The translations under genes were made by a program, and so were the position numbers. Below are positions 17,001-28,426 of a stretch of DNA of 64,000 nt, one piece after another; the first letter of the stretch is position 1, and each line of letters begins with the position of its first letter. The DNA lies in contig NZ_CP029551.1 in assembly GCF_003173735.1 (NCBI RefSeq), positions 5,396,001 through 5,460,000 on the forward strand. The letters run 5' to 3'. The DNA is from Methylobacterium radiodurans. GTDB lineage: Bacteria > Pseudomonadota > Alphaproteobacteria > Rhizobiales > Beijerinckiaceae. Below the pieces are notes generated by a model. That model had not been told where the DNA came from. It was given only the letters and a program-made list of their open reading frames with translations, and searched no databases.

Positions 17001-17388
17001 CGAGCGTCCCGTCGTTGGCCGTGTGGTTGATGACGAGGTCGGTCATCACCTTGAGGCCGGAGGCCTCGGCCGCCGCGCAGAAATCGCGGATCTGGTCGTC
17101 GTCCGAGCGGCCGTCCAGGTCGCGGAAGCGCTCGTCCAGCCGATCGGGGTCGGCCACCGCGTAGAGGCTGCCCGAGCCACCGGTCTGATGGAACGGGTTG
17201 AGGTAGACCCAGTCGAAGCCGAGATCCGCGATGCGCGGCAGCTCGCGCGTCCAGTCGGAGACGCGGCCAACCAGCAGCGGGAACAGGTTGTAGATCCGCG
17301 GCCCCTCGGCCCGCGGCGCGAAGGCGGCCGGCAGGGCCTCGACGCCGGTCGCCGGGGCAGCCCTCGTCGCGGTGGTCGGTGCGTTCAT
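14011..17388 (-). CDS. glgE: GlgE maltosyltransferase with extra N-terminal GH13 domain
   Basis: The 1125 residues contain two glycosidase units. Residues about 450-1125 are a complete GlgE: N-terminal beta domain, then YEIFPRSQSMDVNRHGTF, nucleophile motif VRIFRVDNPHTKP, acid/base FLAEAFTRP. GlgE transfers maltose from maltose-1-phosphate to glucan ends. Residues about 25-430 are a separate GH13 barrel (RIYNLFPLLVGRVSDW) with its own apparent triad: GFRCDAAYM, LFAAETLG and FPENHDMGR. Most characterised GlgE proteins are near 660-700 residues. The extra domain looks active and may trim or remodel the same glucan. Confidence 0.93.
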   Translation of the reverse strand: MNAPTTATRAAPATGVEALPAAFAPRAEGPRIYNLFPLLVGRVSDWTRELPRIADLGFDWVYLNPFHQTGGSGSLYAVADPDRLDERFRDLDGRSDDDQIRDFCAAAEASGLKVMTDLVINHTANDGTLARERPDLFLKDADGTIASPFAVDPDDPTKRTVWGDLAELDYHAEHARHELTRIWGAYVAKLQGFGVRGFRCDAAYMVPAETWRALIGEAKRRDPECLFAAETLGCTFEQARETAGAGFDYLFNSFAWWDLKKGWALEQYERLRVLAPSIAFPENHDMGRLAAEVVGGAAEIAAHLSARYALAAFFSAGVLMPVGYEWGYRRRLHVVETTPSSREHDTGIDISASVAAINRLRAEIPAANVEGAQQRISAPDSDLVALARYDTGHHASAHNAVIVLYNPTERPLPVDAGTLIARTGGMLGPWTDRTPEAEPIAFHPGSAIDLAPGELRIITADAAKVARLALHDRPEGRGRVVIEAVTPELDGGRSAVKRVVGESLHVEADIFSDGHEIIDAAVLSRVAGTETWRRDPMVFIDNDRWGGSVPLEKNARYEVTIEAWRDGFSSWMRDTLKKRDAGVDVRLETIEGVALVQTAADLATGRDKDRLAALVAALGAEASGSAAQLDRILQPDSVKLVRAHAERVNLSRYPVVLPVIVDRLAARFSAWYEIFPRSQSMDVNRHGTFQDVIRRLPEIRELGFDVLYFTPIHPVGRTNRKGKNNTLKALPGDVGSVYAVGAEEGGHEAVHPDLGTLEDFEQLVAASHAYGMEIALDFAIQCSPDHPWIKNHPEWFEWRPDGTLKFAENPPKKYEDISNVHFYGGALPSLWIELRDILLGWCARGVRIFRVDNPHTKPIPFWEWVIAEVNGQYPDAIFLAEAFTRPKMMKKLAKAGYQQSYTYFTWRNTKAELTEYALELAGEMGEYYRPNFFANTPDINPYYLQTSGRPGFVVRATLAATLSSVYGIYNGFEMCEAAPYPGKEEYLNSEKYELKAWDYHRPGNIREHIIKLNQIRRDNPALWDFRNVHFCGAFNDEIIAYAKMTPERDNCVFVMVNLDPKNRQECTYEVPLWLFGLPDDGAVEVEDLLQGYTFELRGKSHRIALDPAERSCVIWRLRVPRRLAG

Positions 17389-17487
17389 GCGGGCCTCTTC
17401 GTCGTCTCGCGTGTGGGGTAACGCCCGAGCGTCCGGCCCGCTCCGGGCGTGCCGCCCGCGAATGCATGTGCCGTTCGCAGGCTCCGG

Positions 17488-17508
17488 GGCCGCTCTGCTT
17501 AAGCGGCC
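17488..17508 (-). terminator. Hairpin between malQ-treY and glgE
   Basis: GGCCGCT at 17488-17494 pairs with AGCGGCC at 17502-17508 across a 7-base loop, inside the 140-base gap between two same-strand genes. It lies 20 bases after the malQ-treY stop. No U-run follows, so it may be only a processing or attenuating hairpin. Confidence 0.3.
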
Positions 17509-17528
17509 TTCATGTCAGTGCCTTCACG

Positions 17529-20500
17529 TTAGTCCTGCCGTCGCAGCACCGCGAAGGGCAGGTGCCGGAACAGCTCGGCGCAGTCGGTGCGGCCACCCGC
17601 ACGGGTCTCGCCGGTGACGAGGTCGCGCCAGCGCGTGCCCGCACCGAGGTCGAGCGCGGTGCCGGCGAAGCCCTCGCCGGACCAGACCTGCCCCTCGGGC
17701 ACGAGCTTGGAGACCAGCCGCGGCACGGCCACGACGAGGTCGTCGTCGCCGCCCGCGCCATCCGCCCGCTGGAAGGCGAGGACGTGGGCCGCCTGCGCCC
17801 CCTCGGCCGGGAGAGCCCGGTAATCGGCATCGGCGTAGAAGCCCGGCCGCTCGGCGCGCTCCGCCAGGAGCTTGGCTAGCACCGCCTGCTTTACCCGCCC
17901 GTCCCACCACGTGCCGATCAGCTCGGCCGCGGGGCGTCCCTCCTCCAGCGACCGCTCCAGAGCCGGGTAGTCGACCGGGCGGCGGTTGTCGGGATCCACG
18001 AAGGAGAAGTCCCAGAACTCCGTGCCCTGATAGGTGTCGGGCAGGCCCGGCAGGGTCGCCTTGAGGACGGTGCGGCCGAGGCCCGCCAGCATGCCGAGAT
18101 GCGCGAGGCGCTGCGCGAAGGGGCGCAGCTCCCGCAGGAAGTCCGAGCCCGGCGCGACGATCGCCTCGAACAGGCGCTTGACCGCGCCCTCGTAAGCCTC
18201 GTCCACGTTGACCCAGCTCGAACGGCGCTTGCCCTCGCGCATCGCCTTCTCGCCGTAGGCGATCAGGCGGTCGCGGAAATCCTCGATCGCGGCCGGGTCG
18301 TCCGTCTCGAGGAGTTCGAGCGGCCAGGCGCCGAGGATCGCCTGGAAGAACATCCACTGGTCGTTCGCGTCGGGCGCGGGCTCGTCGTCGATCGTGGCGA
18401 GGTGCGGGCCGGCGGTCGAGCGCCAGAGATCCCAGGCGCGGGCCCAGGCGTCCGGCATCTCGGAGAGCGCGAGCAGGCGCGTGCGGGCGTCCTCGCCGCG
18501 CTTGGTGTCGTGCGTCGCCGTGGTGATCATGGCGTTCGGCCAGTCGCGGGCGCGCGCCGCCTGGAGCGCGTGGAAATGCTCCGCGTCGATGCCGTACTCG
18601 CCCGGATCGCCCCCGACCTCGTTGAGGCCGAGCAGCATTGCGTAGCGGTAGAACAGCGTGTCCTCCAGGCTCTTGGCCATGACCGGGCCGGTGAGCTGCT
18701 GGAAGCGGCGGCGGAAGCGCAGCACGGTGCGCGGGTCCGGACGGCCCGGCCCCGCAGTCTCGACGCGCCCGAGCAGCACGTCCTGCGCGAAGTCGTGCAC
18801 CGAGCGGTCCGGCAGGCCCGACCAGCGCTTGGCCTTGGCGACCGCGCCCTCGATCAGCCGCACGTCCTCGACCTCGATCTCTGCATCCTCCAACTCCGGC
18901 GGCAGGTAGCTGCGGTAGGTGGGGAAGCGCGCGATGATCTCGATCAGCGCCCGGCGGATGGCGTTGACCGAGAAGTCGCGGGTGCGCCGGTCGGCGTCGG
19001 CCACCTCCTTCAGGTCGGCGGTCAGCACCTCCAGCTCGCTCGCGAAGCTGATCTCGAGGATCTCGGCCTTCGCGGCGCGGAGCTGGAAGCCGTAGGGCTC
19101 GTCCATCCCGGAGGCCCACTCGTAGATCCGGCGGACCTTGGCCCGCTTCTCCTTGTCGACCAGGATGCCGTCGAGCTGGTTCAGCACGTCGTAGCCGGTG
19201 GTGCCGGCCACCGGCCAGGGCCGCAGCTTCTCGCCGGGCTCCAGGATCTTCTCGACCACCACGTAGAAGCCCGGCCCCACCGCGGCCTGGAGTGCGCGGG
19301 CGTAGCCCAGCGGATCGGCGAGCCCGTCGATGTGGTCGATGCGCAGGCCGTCGATGCGGCCGTCGCGCACGTGGCGGAACACGGTCTCGTGCGAGCGGTG
19401 GAAGATGTCGGTCTTCTCCACCCTGAGGCCCGCCAGCGAGTTCACGTCGAAGAAGCGGCGATAGTTGATGTCGCTCGACGCGATGCGCCAGTGGGCGAGG
19501 CGGTAGGCCTGGCTCTCCAGCAGACGGTGGAGCGGGCCGAAGCTGTCCGGGTGGCCCTTGAAGCCGTTGAGGAGCTTCAGGCCCCGCTCCATCGCCTCGC
19601 GGATCGCGGGCGCCGCGGCGTAGACGGCGGCGAGCCGCTGCTTCAGCCCCTCGGCCTCCTCCGGGAAGGCGCGGCGGCGCTCGGGGTTGGTCTCCTCGCC
19701 CATGGTGCGCAGGCGCTCGGAGATCGCCATCAGCTCGGCCGATGCGTCGTCGCCGACTTCGCCGAGGGCGGCCAGCACCCGGTTGAGGATGGTCGGGTAG
19801 TTCAGCGGCCGGATCGGGAACTGGTGCTCGTAGTGCCAGACGCTGAAGGCGCCGGCCTGCGGGTCGAACTTCAGCTCCAGCGTGCCCTTCTCCAGGGCCT
19901 CGCCGTAGCGGTCGCCCAGGAACGGGATGACGAGGTTGCGGTTCGCCCCCATCCGCTCCCAGTCGATGTCGAAGGCGTGCGCGAACGGGGACAGCGGACC
20001 CCATTCGAGGACCGAGAGCCACCAGGGGTTATCGGCTCCGCCGACGCCCATGTGGTTCGGCACGATGTCGAGCAGGAGCTTCAGGCCGTGCTCCCGCAGC
20101 CGGTCGGAGAGCCGGACGAAGCCCTCTTCGCCGCCGAGCTCCGAGTTGATCGCGCCGTGGTCGACGATGTCGTAGCCGTGGGTCGAGCCGGGCCGCGCCT
20201 TCTGGAGCGGCGAGGCGTAGACGTGGCTGATGCCGAGCTTGGCCAGATACGGGACGATCCTCTCCGCGTCCGCGAAGGTGAAGTCCTTGTGGAACTGCAG
20301 CCGGTAAGTCGCTCGCGGCGGCGGCGCGTTGAGGCGCGCCGCGCCCGAATGCGGCCCGCGCTCCTCGGCCGAAAGGGAGGCCGCGAGCTTGGCCAGCGGG
20401 CCGCCGGGCTCGGCGATGGCGGTGAGGTCGCGGTCGAGCTTGCGCCGCCAGTTCGGGTAGCCCTCGGTCGAGCCCGGCACGTTGGCCTGGGAGAGTTCCG

Positions 20501-22427
20501 AGATCACGTCCTCGTACTGGACGGCCGTGAGGATCGAGGGCGCGCGGGCGAGGTAGCGCGCGGCGGCCTCGAAGGGTGCGGCCTCCGGCGGATCCCAGCT
20601 CGGCAGGAGCTGCTCGCCCGCCAAGGCTTCGGTGAGGCGGCGGCGCTCGGTGACGCGCTCAGCCCGTTCGGCCTCGGCCCGCTCCTGATCGTAGAGGCCG
20701 AGGGCTTGGCGCGTATCGGTATCGACCCCGCGCCACCAGCCGACGAAGGTCGGCAGGTCGTGGGTGGTGATGGCGGTGAGCGCGTCGCGCGGGTAGGCGC
20801 CTGGCGCCTTGAAGCGGCCGTCGCCCTCGCGCTCGAAGGCGAGGATGCGGTAGCTCAGGATGCCGGTGCGCATCAGCGCGTCGGAGAAGCCTTCGGGCGC
20901 GGTGCCGAGGTCCTCGGCGATCACGATGCACTTATTGCGGTGGCTCTCCAACCGCAGCACGGCCAGCATCGGCTCGAACGGCATCGCCACGTAGGCGCCG
21001 TCATGGGCCGAGCCGCCGAGGGGAATCAGGAAGAGCCGCGCGAGCTGGAAGGCGTGGTCGATGCGGATCGCGCCGGCATGGCGCATGTTGGCCTGAACGA
21101 GCGCCCGGAAGGCCGCGAGGCCGTCGCGCTCCATCTCCAGCGGGTCGAAGGCCGGCAGGCCCCAATCCTGGCCCTTCGGGGCGAGGAGGTCCGGCGGCGC
21201 GCCGATCGAGACGCCGTTGGCGAAGCGCTCGGGATGCGACCAGATCTCGGAGCCGCCGCGGTCGGCGCCGACCGCGAGGTCGCGGTAGAGGCCGATGCGC
21301 ATGCCGGCCTCGTGGGCGCGCGTCGAGGCGGCCGCGAGCTGGATGTCGGCGAGGTACTGGAGCCAGGCGTGGAAGCTCACGGCCTCGGCGTGCTCGGCCT
21401 CGAAGGCGCGCACGGCCTCCGTCCCGGCGCGGCGATACGCCTCCGGCCAGTCCCCGAGCCAGTGCGCGCCCTTCTGCTTGAAATGCGCCGACAGCGCCTC
21501 GAACACGGCGTGGGACTGGAGATCCTCGCCGCCCTCCTGGCGGAAGGTCTGGAAGGCGGGATCCTCGCCGCTTCGGGCGGGCGAATCCTGCCACAGGGCG
21601 TCCAGCACGGGCGCCAGCACGTCCCAGACGCCCTGGTGATCGACGAGCGATGCGGCACGCAGCGCCTCGACCGCACGACCGCTCTCACGCAGCAGCGCCT
21701 CGGCCCGCGAGCCGGCGAAACCCGGCAGCGCCTCGGGAGCGATGAACAGCGTCTCGAGGAAGAGGCGCGACGAGGGCGAGTAGGGCGAGATCTTTGTGCG
21801 GTCGGCGCCGAACAGGGCGTGGACCGGGCTGAGCCCCAGGAAGGAGGCGCCGCGCAGGCCGGCATCGTGCGCCGCCTGCCCCGCATCCGCGTAGGTGCCG
21901 ATGCCGATATTGTCGGCCGAGCGCAGGCCGTAGAGTTGGGCCGCGAGGCCCCAATCCGCCGCGCCCTCGTCGGCGTAGGCGCGCGGGCGCCAGCAGCGCT
22001 GCGGCGCCGCGATCACCCAAGCCTCGGCCTTCCGGTCGCCGAGCGTCGCGGTGAGGTGGTGGTAGCCCGGCGTCAGCGGCGGCAACTCGAAGCCCGCCTC
22101 GCTGCCGGAGATTGCGGCCCGGCCCTCGCGGGCGTTGCCGCGCTCGTCCTCGACGCGCCAGGCCAGGGTGCCGGACTCGGCGCGCACCGGCACGCGGGCG
22201 TGGCGGCGGGCCTCGACGGGCAGCAGCGGCGGGATCAGGCCGCGGCGCAGGGCCTCGACCGCGCGGAGCGATTCGGCGGCCTCGTCCTCCGAGCCGACCC
22301 GGAAGCCGAGGGCGGCGAGCAGACCCTTGCGGACCTCCAGCGACGTCTCGACGGGTTTGCCGAAGGCGTCCGTGTAGCCGCCGGCGACGCCGACGAGGTC
22401 GGCGAGACGTTCGAGGGTGCCGCTCAC
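17529..22427 (-). CDS. malQ-treY: 4-alpha-glucanotransferase / maltooligosyltrehalose synthase fusion
   Basis: A single 1632-residue frame joins two enzymes. Residues 1 to about 690 are a GH77 amylomaltase (YGLRSADNIGIGTYAD; triad in AIRIDHAFQL, VIAEDLGTAPEGF and TTHDLPTFVGWW). Residues from about 700 are TreY (RATYRLQFHKDFTF; triad in GLRIDHIDGLADP, VVVEKILEPGEK and ATHDTKRGEDAR), which turns the reducing end of a maltodextrin into a trehalose unit. GTG 22427 overlaps the treZ stop by four bases, so translation is coupled. The fusion would let MalQ supply chains long enough for TreY. Confidence 0.95.
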   Translation of the reverse strand: MSGTLERLADLVGVAGGYTDAFGKPVETSLEVRKGLLAALGFRVGSEDEAAESLRAVEALRRGLIPPLLPVEARRHARVPVRAESGTLAWRVEDERGNAREGRAAISGSEAGFELPPLTPGYHHLTATLGDRKAEAWVIAAPQRCWRPRAYADEGAADWGLAAQLYGLRSADNIGIGTYADAGQAAHDAGLRGASFLGLSPVHALFGADRTKISPYSPSSRLFLETLFIAPEALPGFAGSRAEALLRESGRAVEALRAASLVDHQGVWDVLAPVLDALWQDSPARSGEDPAFQTFRQEGGEDLQSHAVFEALSAHFKQKGAHWLGDWPEAYRRAGTEAVRAFEAEHAEAVSFHAWLQYLADIQLAAASTRAHEAGMRIGLYRDLAVGADRGGSEIWSHPERFANGVSIGAPPDLLAPKGQDWGLPAFDPLEMERDGLAAFRALVQANMRHAGAIRIDHAFQLARLFLIPLGGSAHDGAYVAMPFEPMLAVLRLESHRNKCIVIAEDLGTAPEGFSDALMRTGILSYRILAFEREGDGRFKAPGAYPRDALTAITTHDLPTFVGWWRGVDTDTRQALGLYDQERAEAERAERVTERRRLTEALAGEQLLPSWDPPEAAPFEAAARYLARAPSILTAVQYEDVISELSQANVPGSTEGYPNWRRKLDRDLTAIAEPGGPLAKLAASLSAEERGPHSGAARLNAPPPRATYRLQFHKDFTFADAERIVPYLAKLGISHVYASPLQKARPGSTHGYDIVDHGAINSELGGEEGFVRLSDRLREHGLKLLLDIVPNHMGVGGADNPWWLSVLEWGPLSPFAHAFDIDWERMGANRNLVIPFLGDRYGEALEKGTLELKFDPQAGAFSVWHYEHQFPIRPLNYPTILNRVLAALGEVGDDASAELMAISERLRTMGEETNPERRRAFPEEAEGLKQRLAAVYAAAPAIREAMERGLKLLNGFKGHPDSFGPLHRLLESQAYRLAHWRIASSDINYRRFFDVNSLAGLRVEKTDIFHRSHETVFRHVRDGRIDGLRIDHIDGLADPLGYARALQAAVGPGFYVVVEKILEPGEKLRPWPVAGTTGYDVLNQLDGILVDKEKRAKVRRIYEWASGMDEPYGFQLRAAKAEILEISFASELEVLTADLKEVADADRRTRDFSVNAIRRALIEIIARFPTYRSYLPPELEDAEIEVEDVRLIEGAVAKAKRWSGLPDRSVHDFAQDVLLGRVETAGPGRPDPRTVLRFRRRFQQLTGPVMAKSLEDTLFYRYAMLLGLNEVGGDPGEYGIDAEHFHALQAARARDWPNAMITTATHDTKRGEDARTRLLALSEMPDAWARAWDLWRSTAGPHLATIDDEPAPDANDQWMFFQAILGAWPLELLETDDPAAIEDFRDRLIAYGEKAMREGKRRSSWVNVDEAYEGAVKRLFEAIVAPGSDFLRELRPFAQRLAHLGMLAGLGRTVLKATLPGLPDTYQGTEFWDFSFVDPDNRRPVDYPALERSLEEGRPAAELIGTWWDGRVKQAVLAKLLAERAERPGFYADADYRALPAEGAQAAHVLAFQRADGAGGDDDLVVAVPRLVSKLVPEGQVWSGEGFAGTALDLGAGTRWRDLVTGETRAGGRTDCAELFRHLPFAVLRRQD

Positions 22428-24229
22428 GAGTTCTTTTCCGTCACGAAAACGCCGGTCCAGCCGGCCAGGCTCGCACCCCGACCATCGGGCGCATTGGTCC
22501 AGATCACCTCGCCGGAGAGGTCATCGGGCTTGAACTCCGCGTCGCCCACGTTGGCGACGAAGCGCAGCGTCCCGGCGTCGAAGCGCCAGGTGCAGTCCAC
22601 CACGTCCGGACGCGGGAGCGTCGCGTTGGCGCCGCGATAGCCGGACTTGGCGAGCGGTACGACGACGTCGCGGCGGATCTTAAGCAGGCGCCGGGTCTCG
22701 GCGAGCACGTCCTTGTGCGGGGCGCGCTCCAACTCGGACCAGTCGAGCTTCGAATCGTCGAAGGTCTTCTTCTCGGTTGGGTCTGGGATCTTCGAGGTGT
22801 CGTCGGCGAAGGCCGCGAAGCTCTTGAACTCGCGCCGCCGGCCCTCGCGCACGGCCTTGTTCAGCTCCTCGTCCGGCGCGAAATCGACGAAGAACAGGAA
22901 CGGCGTCGAGGCCGACCACTCCTCGCCCATCCAGAGCATCGGGATCTGGGGCGCCAGCAGGAATCCGCCGCGGGCGAGGTCGAGCTTCCTTGGGTCGGAG
23001 AGGTGGCTCAGCCGCTCGCCGAGCGCCCGGTTGCCGACCTGATCGTGGTTCTGCAGAAAGGTAACGAAGGCGGAGGGCGGCAGGTGGGCCGAGGGCTCGC
23101 CGCGCGGGTGGTTGTCGAGGGTCCGGAAGGGTTCGCCCTGATAGGCGAAGCCCTCCGACAGGCAGCGGGCGAGGCGCTCGACCGGCTTGTCCGCGAAGCT
23201 CTCGTAGTAGCCGGCATCCTCACCCGTGAGCAGCACGTGCCAGCAATGGTGCAGGTCGTCCGCCCACTGCGCGTCGTGCTGCTTCGGCTTGCCGCCCGCA
23301 TCGCGTTTCAGCCACTTGGCCTGGTTCGCCTCGTTCTCGAGCATCAGGTGGATCTGGCGAGCCGGGAATTTCTGGCGGACCGTCTCGCCGAGCTCGGCCA
23401 GGAAGTGCTTCTCGGAATCGTCCAGGATCGCGTGCACGGCATCGAAGCGGATGCCGTCGAAATGGTACTCCTCCAGCCAGTAGAGCGCGTTCTGGATGAA
23501 GTACTGACGCACCGTGTGGCCGCTCTCCTTGCCGTCGAAATTGATCCCCGCGCCCCAGGGCGTCTGGTGCCGCTCGGTGAAGAAGGTCTTGGCGTAGGCG
23601 TGGAGATAGTTTCCGGCCGGGCCGAAGTGATTGTAGACGGCGTCGATATAGACCATCAGCCCCAGCGCGTGCGCCCGGTCGATCAGGCGCTTCAGGTCGT
23701 CGGGCCGGCCGTAAGCGGAATCGGGCGCGTAGGGCAGCACGCCGTCGTAGCCCCAGTTGCGCGTACCCTTGAAGTCGGCGAGCGGCAGCAGCTCGATCGC
23801 GGTGACGCCGAGATCGCGGAGATATTCGAGCTTACCCGCCAGCCCCGCATAGGTGCCCTCGGGCGTCGCGGTGCCCACATGGGTCTCGTAGATCACCGCC
23901 TCCTCGAAGGGGCGGCCTGTCCAGGTCTCGTCCGTCCACCCGAAGGCGTTCGGGTCGATCACCTCGCTCGGGCCGGAGACGTCCTCCGGCTGGAAGCGCG
24001 AGGCGGGGTCGGGCACCACGAGGTCGCCGTCGATGCGGAAGCCGTAGCGGGCGCCGGCCTTGACGCCCGGCACCACGGCTCGGCGCCAGCCGTGCTCGGC
24101 AGCGGGCAGCGCATGGTCCTGCCCGTCGACGACCAGGGTGACGTCCTGCGCTGTGGGCGCCCAGAGCGCGAAGCGCACGCCCCCGTCGACGAACTCGGCA
24201 CCGAAATCCATGCTGTGGGCGCGCCGCAT
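22424..24229 (-). CDS. treZ: Maltooligosyltrehalose trehalohydrolase
   Basis: A 601-residue GH13 enzyme that cuts trehalose from the ends made by TreY. It starts MRRAHSMDFGAEF. The open frame runs on to 24820, but upstream residues are Arg/Pro-rich and show no homology, so ATG 24229 is chosen. The N-terminal module has VRFALWAPTAQDVTLVVDG; the barrel shows DGIRFDAVHAIL, LMLENEANQAKWL and FLQNHDQVGNRALGERL. It is the upstream partner of malQ-treY with a 4-base overlap. Confidence 0.95.
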   Translation of the reverse strand: MRRAHSMDFGAEFVDGGVRFALWAPTAQDVTLVVDGQDHALPAAEHGWRRAVVPGVKAGARYGFRIDGDLVVPDPASRFQPEDVSGPSEVIDPNAFGWTDETWTGRPFEEAVIYETHVGTATPEGTYAGLAGKLEYLRDLGVTAIELLPLADFKGTRNWGYDGVLPYAPDSAYGRPDDLKRLIDRAHALGLMVYIDAVYNHFGPAGNYLHAYAKTFFTERHQTPWGAGINFDGKESGHTVRQYFIQNALYWLEEYHFDGIRFDAVHAILDDSEKHFLAELGETVRQKFPARQIHLMLENEANQAKWLKRDAGGKPKQHDAQWADDLHHCWHVLLTGEDAGYYESFADKPVERLARCLSEGFAYQGEPFRTLDNHPRGEPSAHLPPSAFVTFLQNHDQVGNRALGERLSHLSDPRKLDLARGGFLLAPQIPMLWMGEEWSASTPFLFFVDFAPDEELNKAVREGRRREFKSFAAFADDTSKIPDPTEKKTFDDSKLDWSELERAPHKDVLAETRRLLKIRRDVVVPLAKSGYRGANATLPRPDVVDCTWRFDAGTLRFVANVGDAEFKPDDLSGEVIWTNAPDGRGASLAGWTGVFVTEKNS

Positions 24230-24546
24230 CGGGCCTGATCCTCGTCGCGAAGGCCGATCGCCGGGGAGCGGGCGGGCCGTCAAACCGTGTCCTGGCACGC
24301 CCAGCGGCGTCGGCCGGCGACGCGTCGATGGACGTCTCGGGAGCGTGCGGGCGTTTTCCGGCTCCGCTTCCTCATCAGAAGGCGGGGCGGAGCATCTTGT
24401 TCCCGCGCTGCAACTAAGGCGGCGGGTCAGCCCGGCAACGGTGTCACGGGGCGGATTCCCGCGGATCCGGCTGGAACATCGGCGAACCTCAAAGTTCGGG
24501 CCCGAACGGCGATGCGGGGCCGTTCCGGGCAGGCCCGCGAGACGCC
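24230..24546. other. Intergenic region treZ / glgX
   Basis: These 317 bases lie between glgX (stop at 24547) and treZ on the same strand. They are open in several frames because of GC content but contain no start with a ribosome site and no recognisable domain. No EcfG match or strong hairpin was seen. The gap is large enough for a separate treZ promoter. Confidence 0.4.
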
Positions 24547-26643
<2,097 letters not shown>

Positions 26644-26682
26644 GCGGGAGTCCGTCCAGAGAGTTCGAGTGGGCGACTGGGA

Positions 26683-28104
26683 TTACTCGGCGGCCTCGGC
26701 CGCGGTCGGCGGCTCGCGCTCGACCGTGCGGAAGTGCTCGAGCTCGGTCAGGAAGTTGCGCGCCCACCAGTCCACGTCCTCGCGGGTCATCCGCTCGGCC
26801 ATCGGCCTCCAGCGCTCCAGGCGCTCGCTGCGCGACATGTAGAGCGCCGTGCGGATCGCCTCGGCCACCTCGAAGCGGTCGTAGGGATTGACGAGGAGCG
26901 CCTCCGGCAATTGCCGGGCCGCACCCGCGAACTTCGACAGGACGAGGACGCCGGGGTCCTCCTCGCTCTGCGCGACCACGTATTCCTTGGCCACGAGGTT
27001 CATGCCGTCGCGCATCGGCGTGACGAGGCCGACGCGGGCCGCCCGGTAGAGGCCGGCGAGAACCGGGCGCGGATAGGCCTTGGTGACGTACTGGATCGGG
27101 GTCCAGGCCGGGTCGCCGAGCGAGCCGTTGATCTCGCCCACCGTCTCGTTCACCTCGCGGGCGAGCTGCTCGTATTCCGGCACCTCGCTGCGGGATTTCG
27201 GCGTGATCTGGATGTAGGTGACGTTGCCGCGCTGATCGGGATTTGAGGCGAGGAAGCTCGACACCGCCTCCATCCGCTCGGGCACGCCCTTCGAGTAGTC
27301 GAGCCGGTCGACGCCGATGATGAGCTTGCGGGTGCGCAGGCCCGCCATGGTCTCGCGCACCACCTTGTTGGACGAGGCCTTCTCGGCCGCGTCCTTGAAG
27401 CCCTCGACGTCGATGCCGATCGGGAAGCTGCGGATGCGCGTGCGGCGCCCGTCGACCATCAGCGAGCCGCCGCCGAGCGGGATCGCCCGCAGGCTGTCGA
27501 TGAGATTGCGGGAGAGGTTCTGGACGTCCGGATCGGTCTGCAAGCCGATCAGGTCGTAGTCGGCGATGGCGCGGAGCAGGTCGCCACTCGCGGGCAGCGA
27601 GTTGAATACGTCTGCGGCCGGCCACGGGATGTGGTGGAAGTAGCCGATCGGGTTGGCGAGGCCCAGGCCGCGCAGCTCCGAGGCCAGCGGCAGCAGGTGA
27701 TAGTCGTGCACCCAGATGATGTCGTCGGGCTCGACCAGCTTGGCGAGCGCACGCGCGAAGGTGCGATTGACGCGGCTGTAGCCCGCGTAGTCCGAGCGCG
27801 AGAAGGCGCCGAGCCCGAGCCGGTAGTGCATGATCGGCCAGAGCGCCCGGTTGGCGAAGCCGGCGTAGTACTCCTTGTGGTCCTGCGGCGAGAGGTCGAC
27901 CACGGCATACTGCACCCTGCCGCGGTCGATCAGCGTCGGCTCCTCCGAGGGTGTCTCGCTGATCGTGCCGCTCCAGCCGAACCAGAGGCCCTCGTAGGAG
28001 GAGAACGCTTCCTTCACCGCGACGGCGAGGCCGCCCGCGGCCACCGCCTTGCTGCCTTCCTCGGGAACCGCCACGCGGTTCGATACGATGACGAGGCGTG
28101 CCAC
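26683..28104 (-). CDS. otsA: Trehalose-6-phosphate synthase
   Basis: A 473-residue GT20 enzyme making trehalose-6-phosphate from a nucleotide-glucose and glucose-6-phosphate. It starts [14 protein letters not shown] and shows the signature [13 protein letters not shown], the acceptor-site [10 protein letters not shown] and the donor-site block [15 protein letters not shown]. It heads the glgX transcript. No otsB phosphatase is visible in the window, so dephosphorylation must come from elsewhere. Methylobacteria use trehalose in desiccation and osmotic stress. Confidence 0.95.
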   Translation of the reverse strand: MARLVIVSNRVAVPEEGSKAVAAGGLAVAVKEAFSSYEGLWFGWSGTISETPSEEPTLIDRGRVQYAVVDLSPQDHKEYYAGFANRALWPIMHYRLGLGAFSRSDYAGYSRVNRTFARALAKLVEPDDIIWVHDYHLLPLASELRGLGLANPIGYFHHIPWPAADVFNSLPASGDLLRAIADYDLIGLQTDPDVQNLSRNLIDSLRAIPLGGGSLMVDGRRTRIRSFPIGIDVEGFKDAAEKASSNKVVRETMAGLRTRKLIIGVDRLDYSKGVPERMEAVSSFLASNPDQRGNVTYIQITPKSRSEVPEYEQLAREVNETVGEINGSLGDPAWTPIQYVTKAYPRPVLAGLYRAARVGLVTPMRDGMNLVAKEYVVAQSEEDPGVLVLSKFAGAARQLPEALLVNPYDRFEVAEAIRTALYMSRSERLERWRPMAERMTREDVDWWARNFLTELEHFRTVEREPPTAAEAAE

Positions 28105-28360
28105 GCAGTCGGCTCCCGTTCCCTCAAAGCGTGCGGGCGCCAGAGACGCGGCGTCCGCCCAACACCTGCTAGCCAGAACGCGCGGAAGCGAGGCGCGATC
28201 CCGTCGATGGCCTGAACCAAGCGCGGAACCGCCCGCCGGGTCAAGGGCCGGCCCGTTGCCTATCCCGACGATTCACCATGCGTGTCCGGCCCGGTTACCG
28301 GGCCCCCTCCCCGGCTGGATGCGCCCGGTTCGCGAGCTCTGCCGTCGGCGCGGATGCTCC

Positions 28361-28385
28361 GGAACCGCGTGGGGCCGAAGCGGTT
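28361..28385 (+). promoter_or_regulatory. EcfG-type promoter of the envelope-stress operon
   Basis: GGAAC at 28361-28365 and GTT at 28383-28385 are spaced by 17 bases, the EcfG arrangement (the -10 reads GGTT rather than CGTT). It lies 42 bases before the start at 28427, inside the 322-base divergent gap after otsA. The rest of that gap shows no gene. Confidence 0.7.
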
Positions 28386-28426
28386 ACTCAGCCGAGTTCA
28401 GCGACGCCCTGCGTGAGGAGTGACCG

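Noticed and set aside
18099..22640. A 1513-codon plus-strand open frame opposite malQ-treY
   Set aside because: It is antisense to a clear GH77-TreY fusion. Long opposite frames arise from the strong G/C third-position bias, and its composition (Arg, Gly, Val, His-rich) matches no family.
24230..24546. An upstream part of treZ or a separate gene
   Set aside because: The frame is open only because of base composition; no start, ribosome site or domain similarity.
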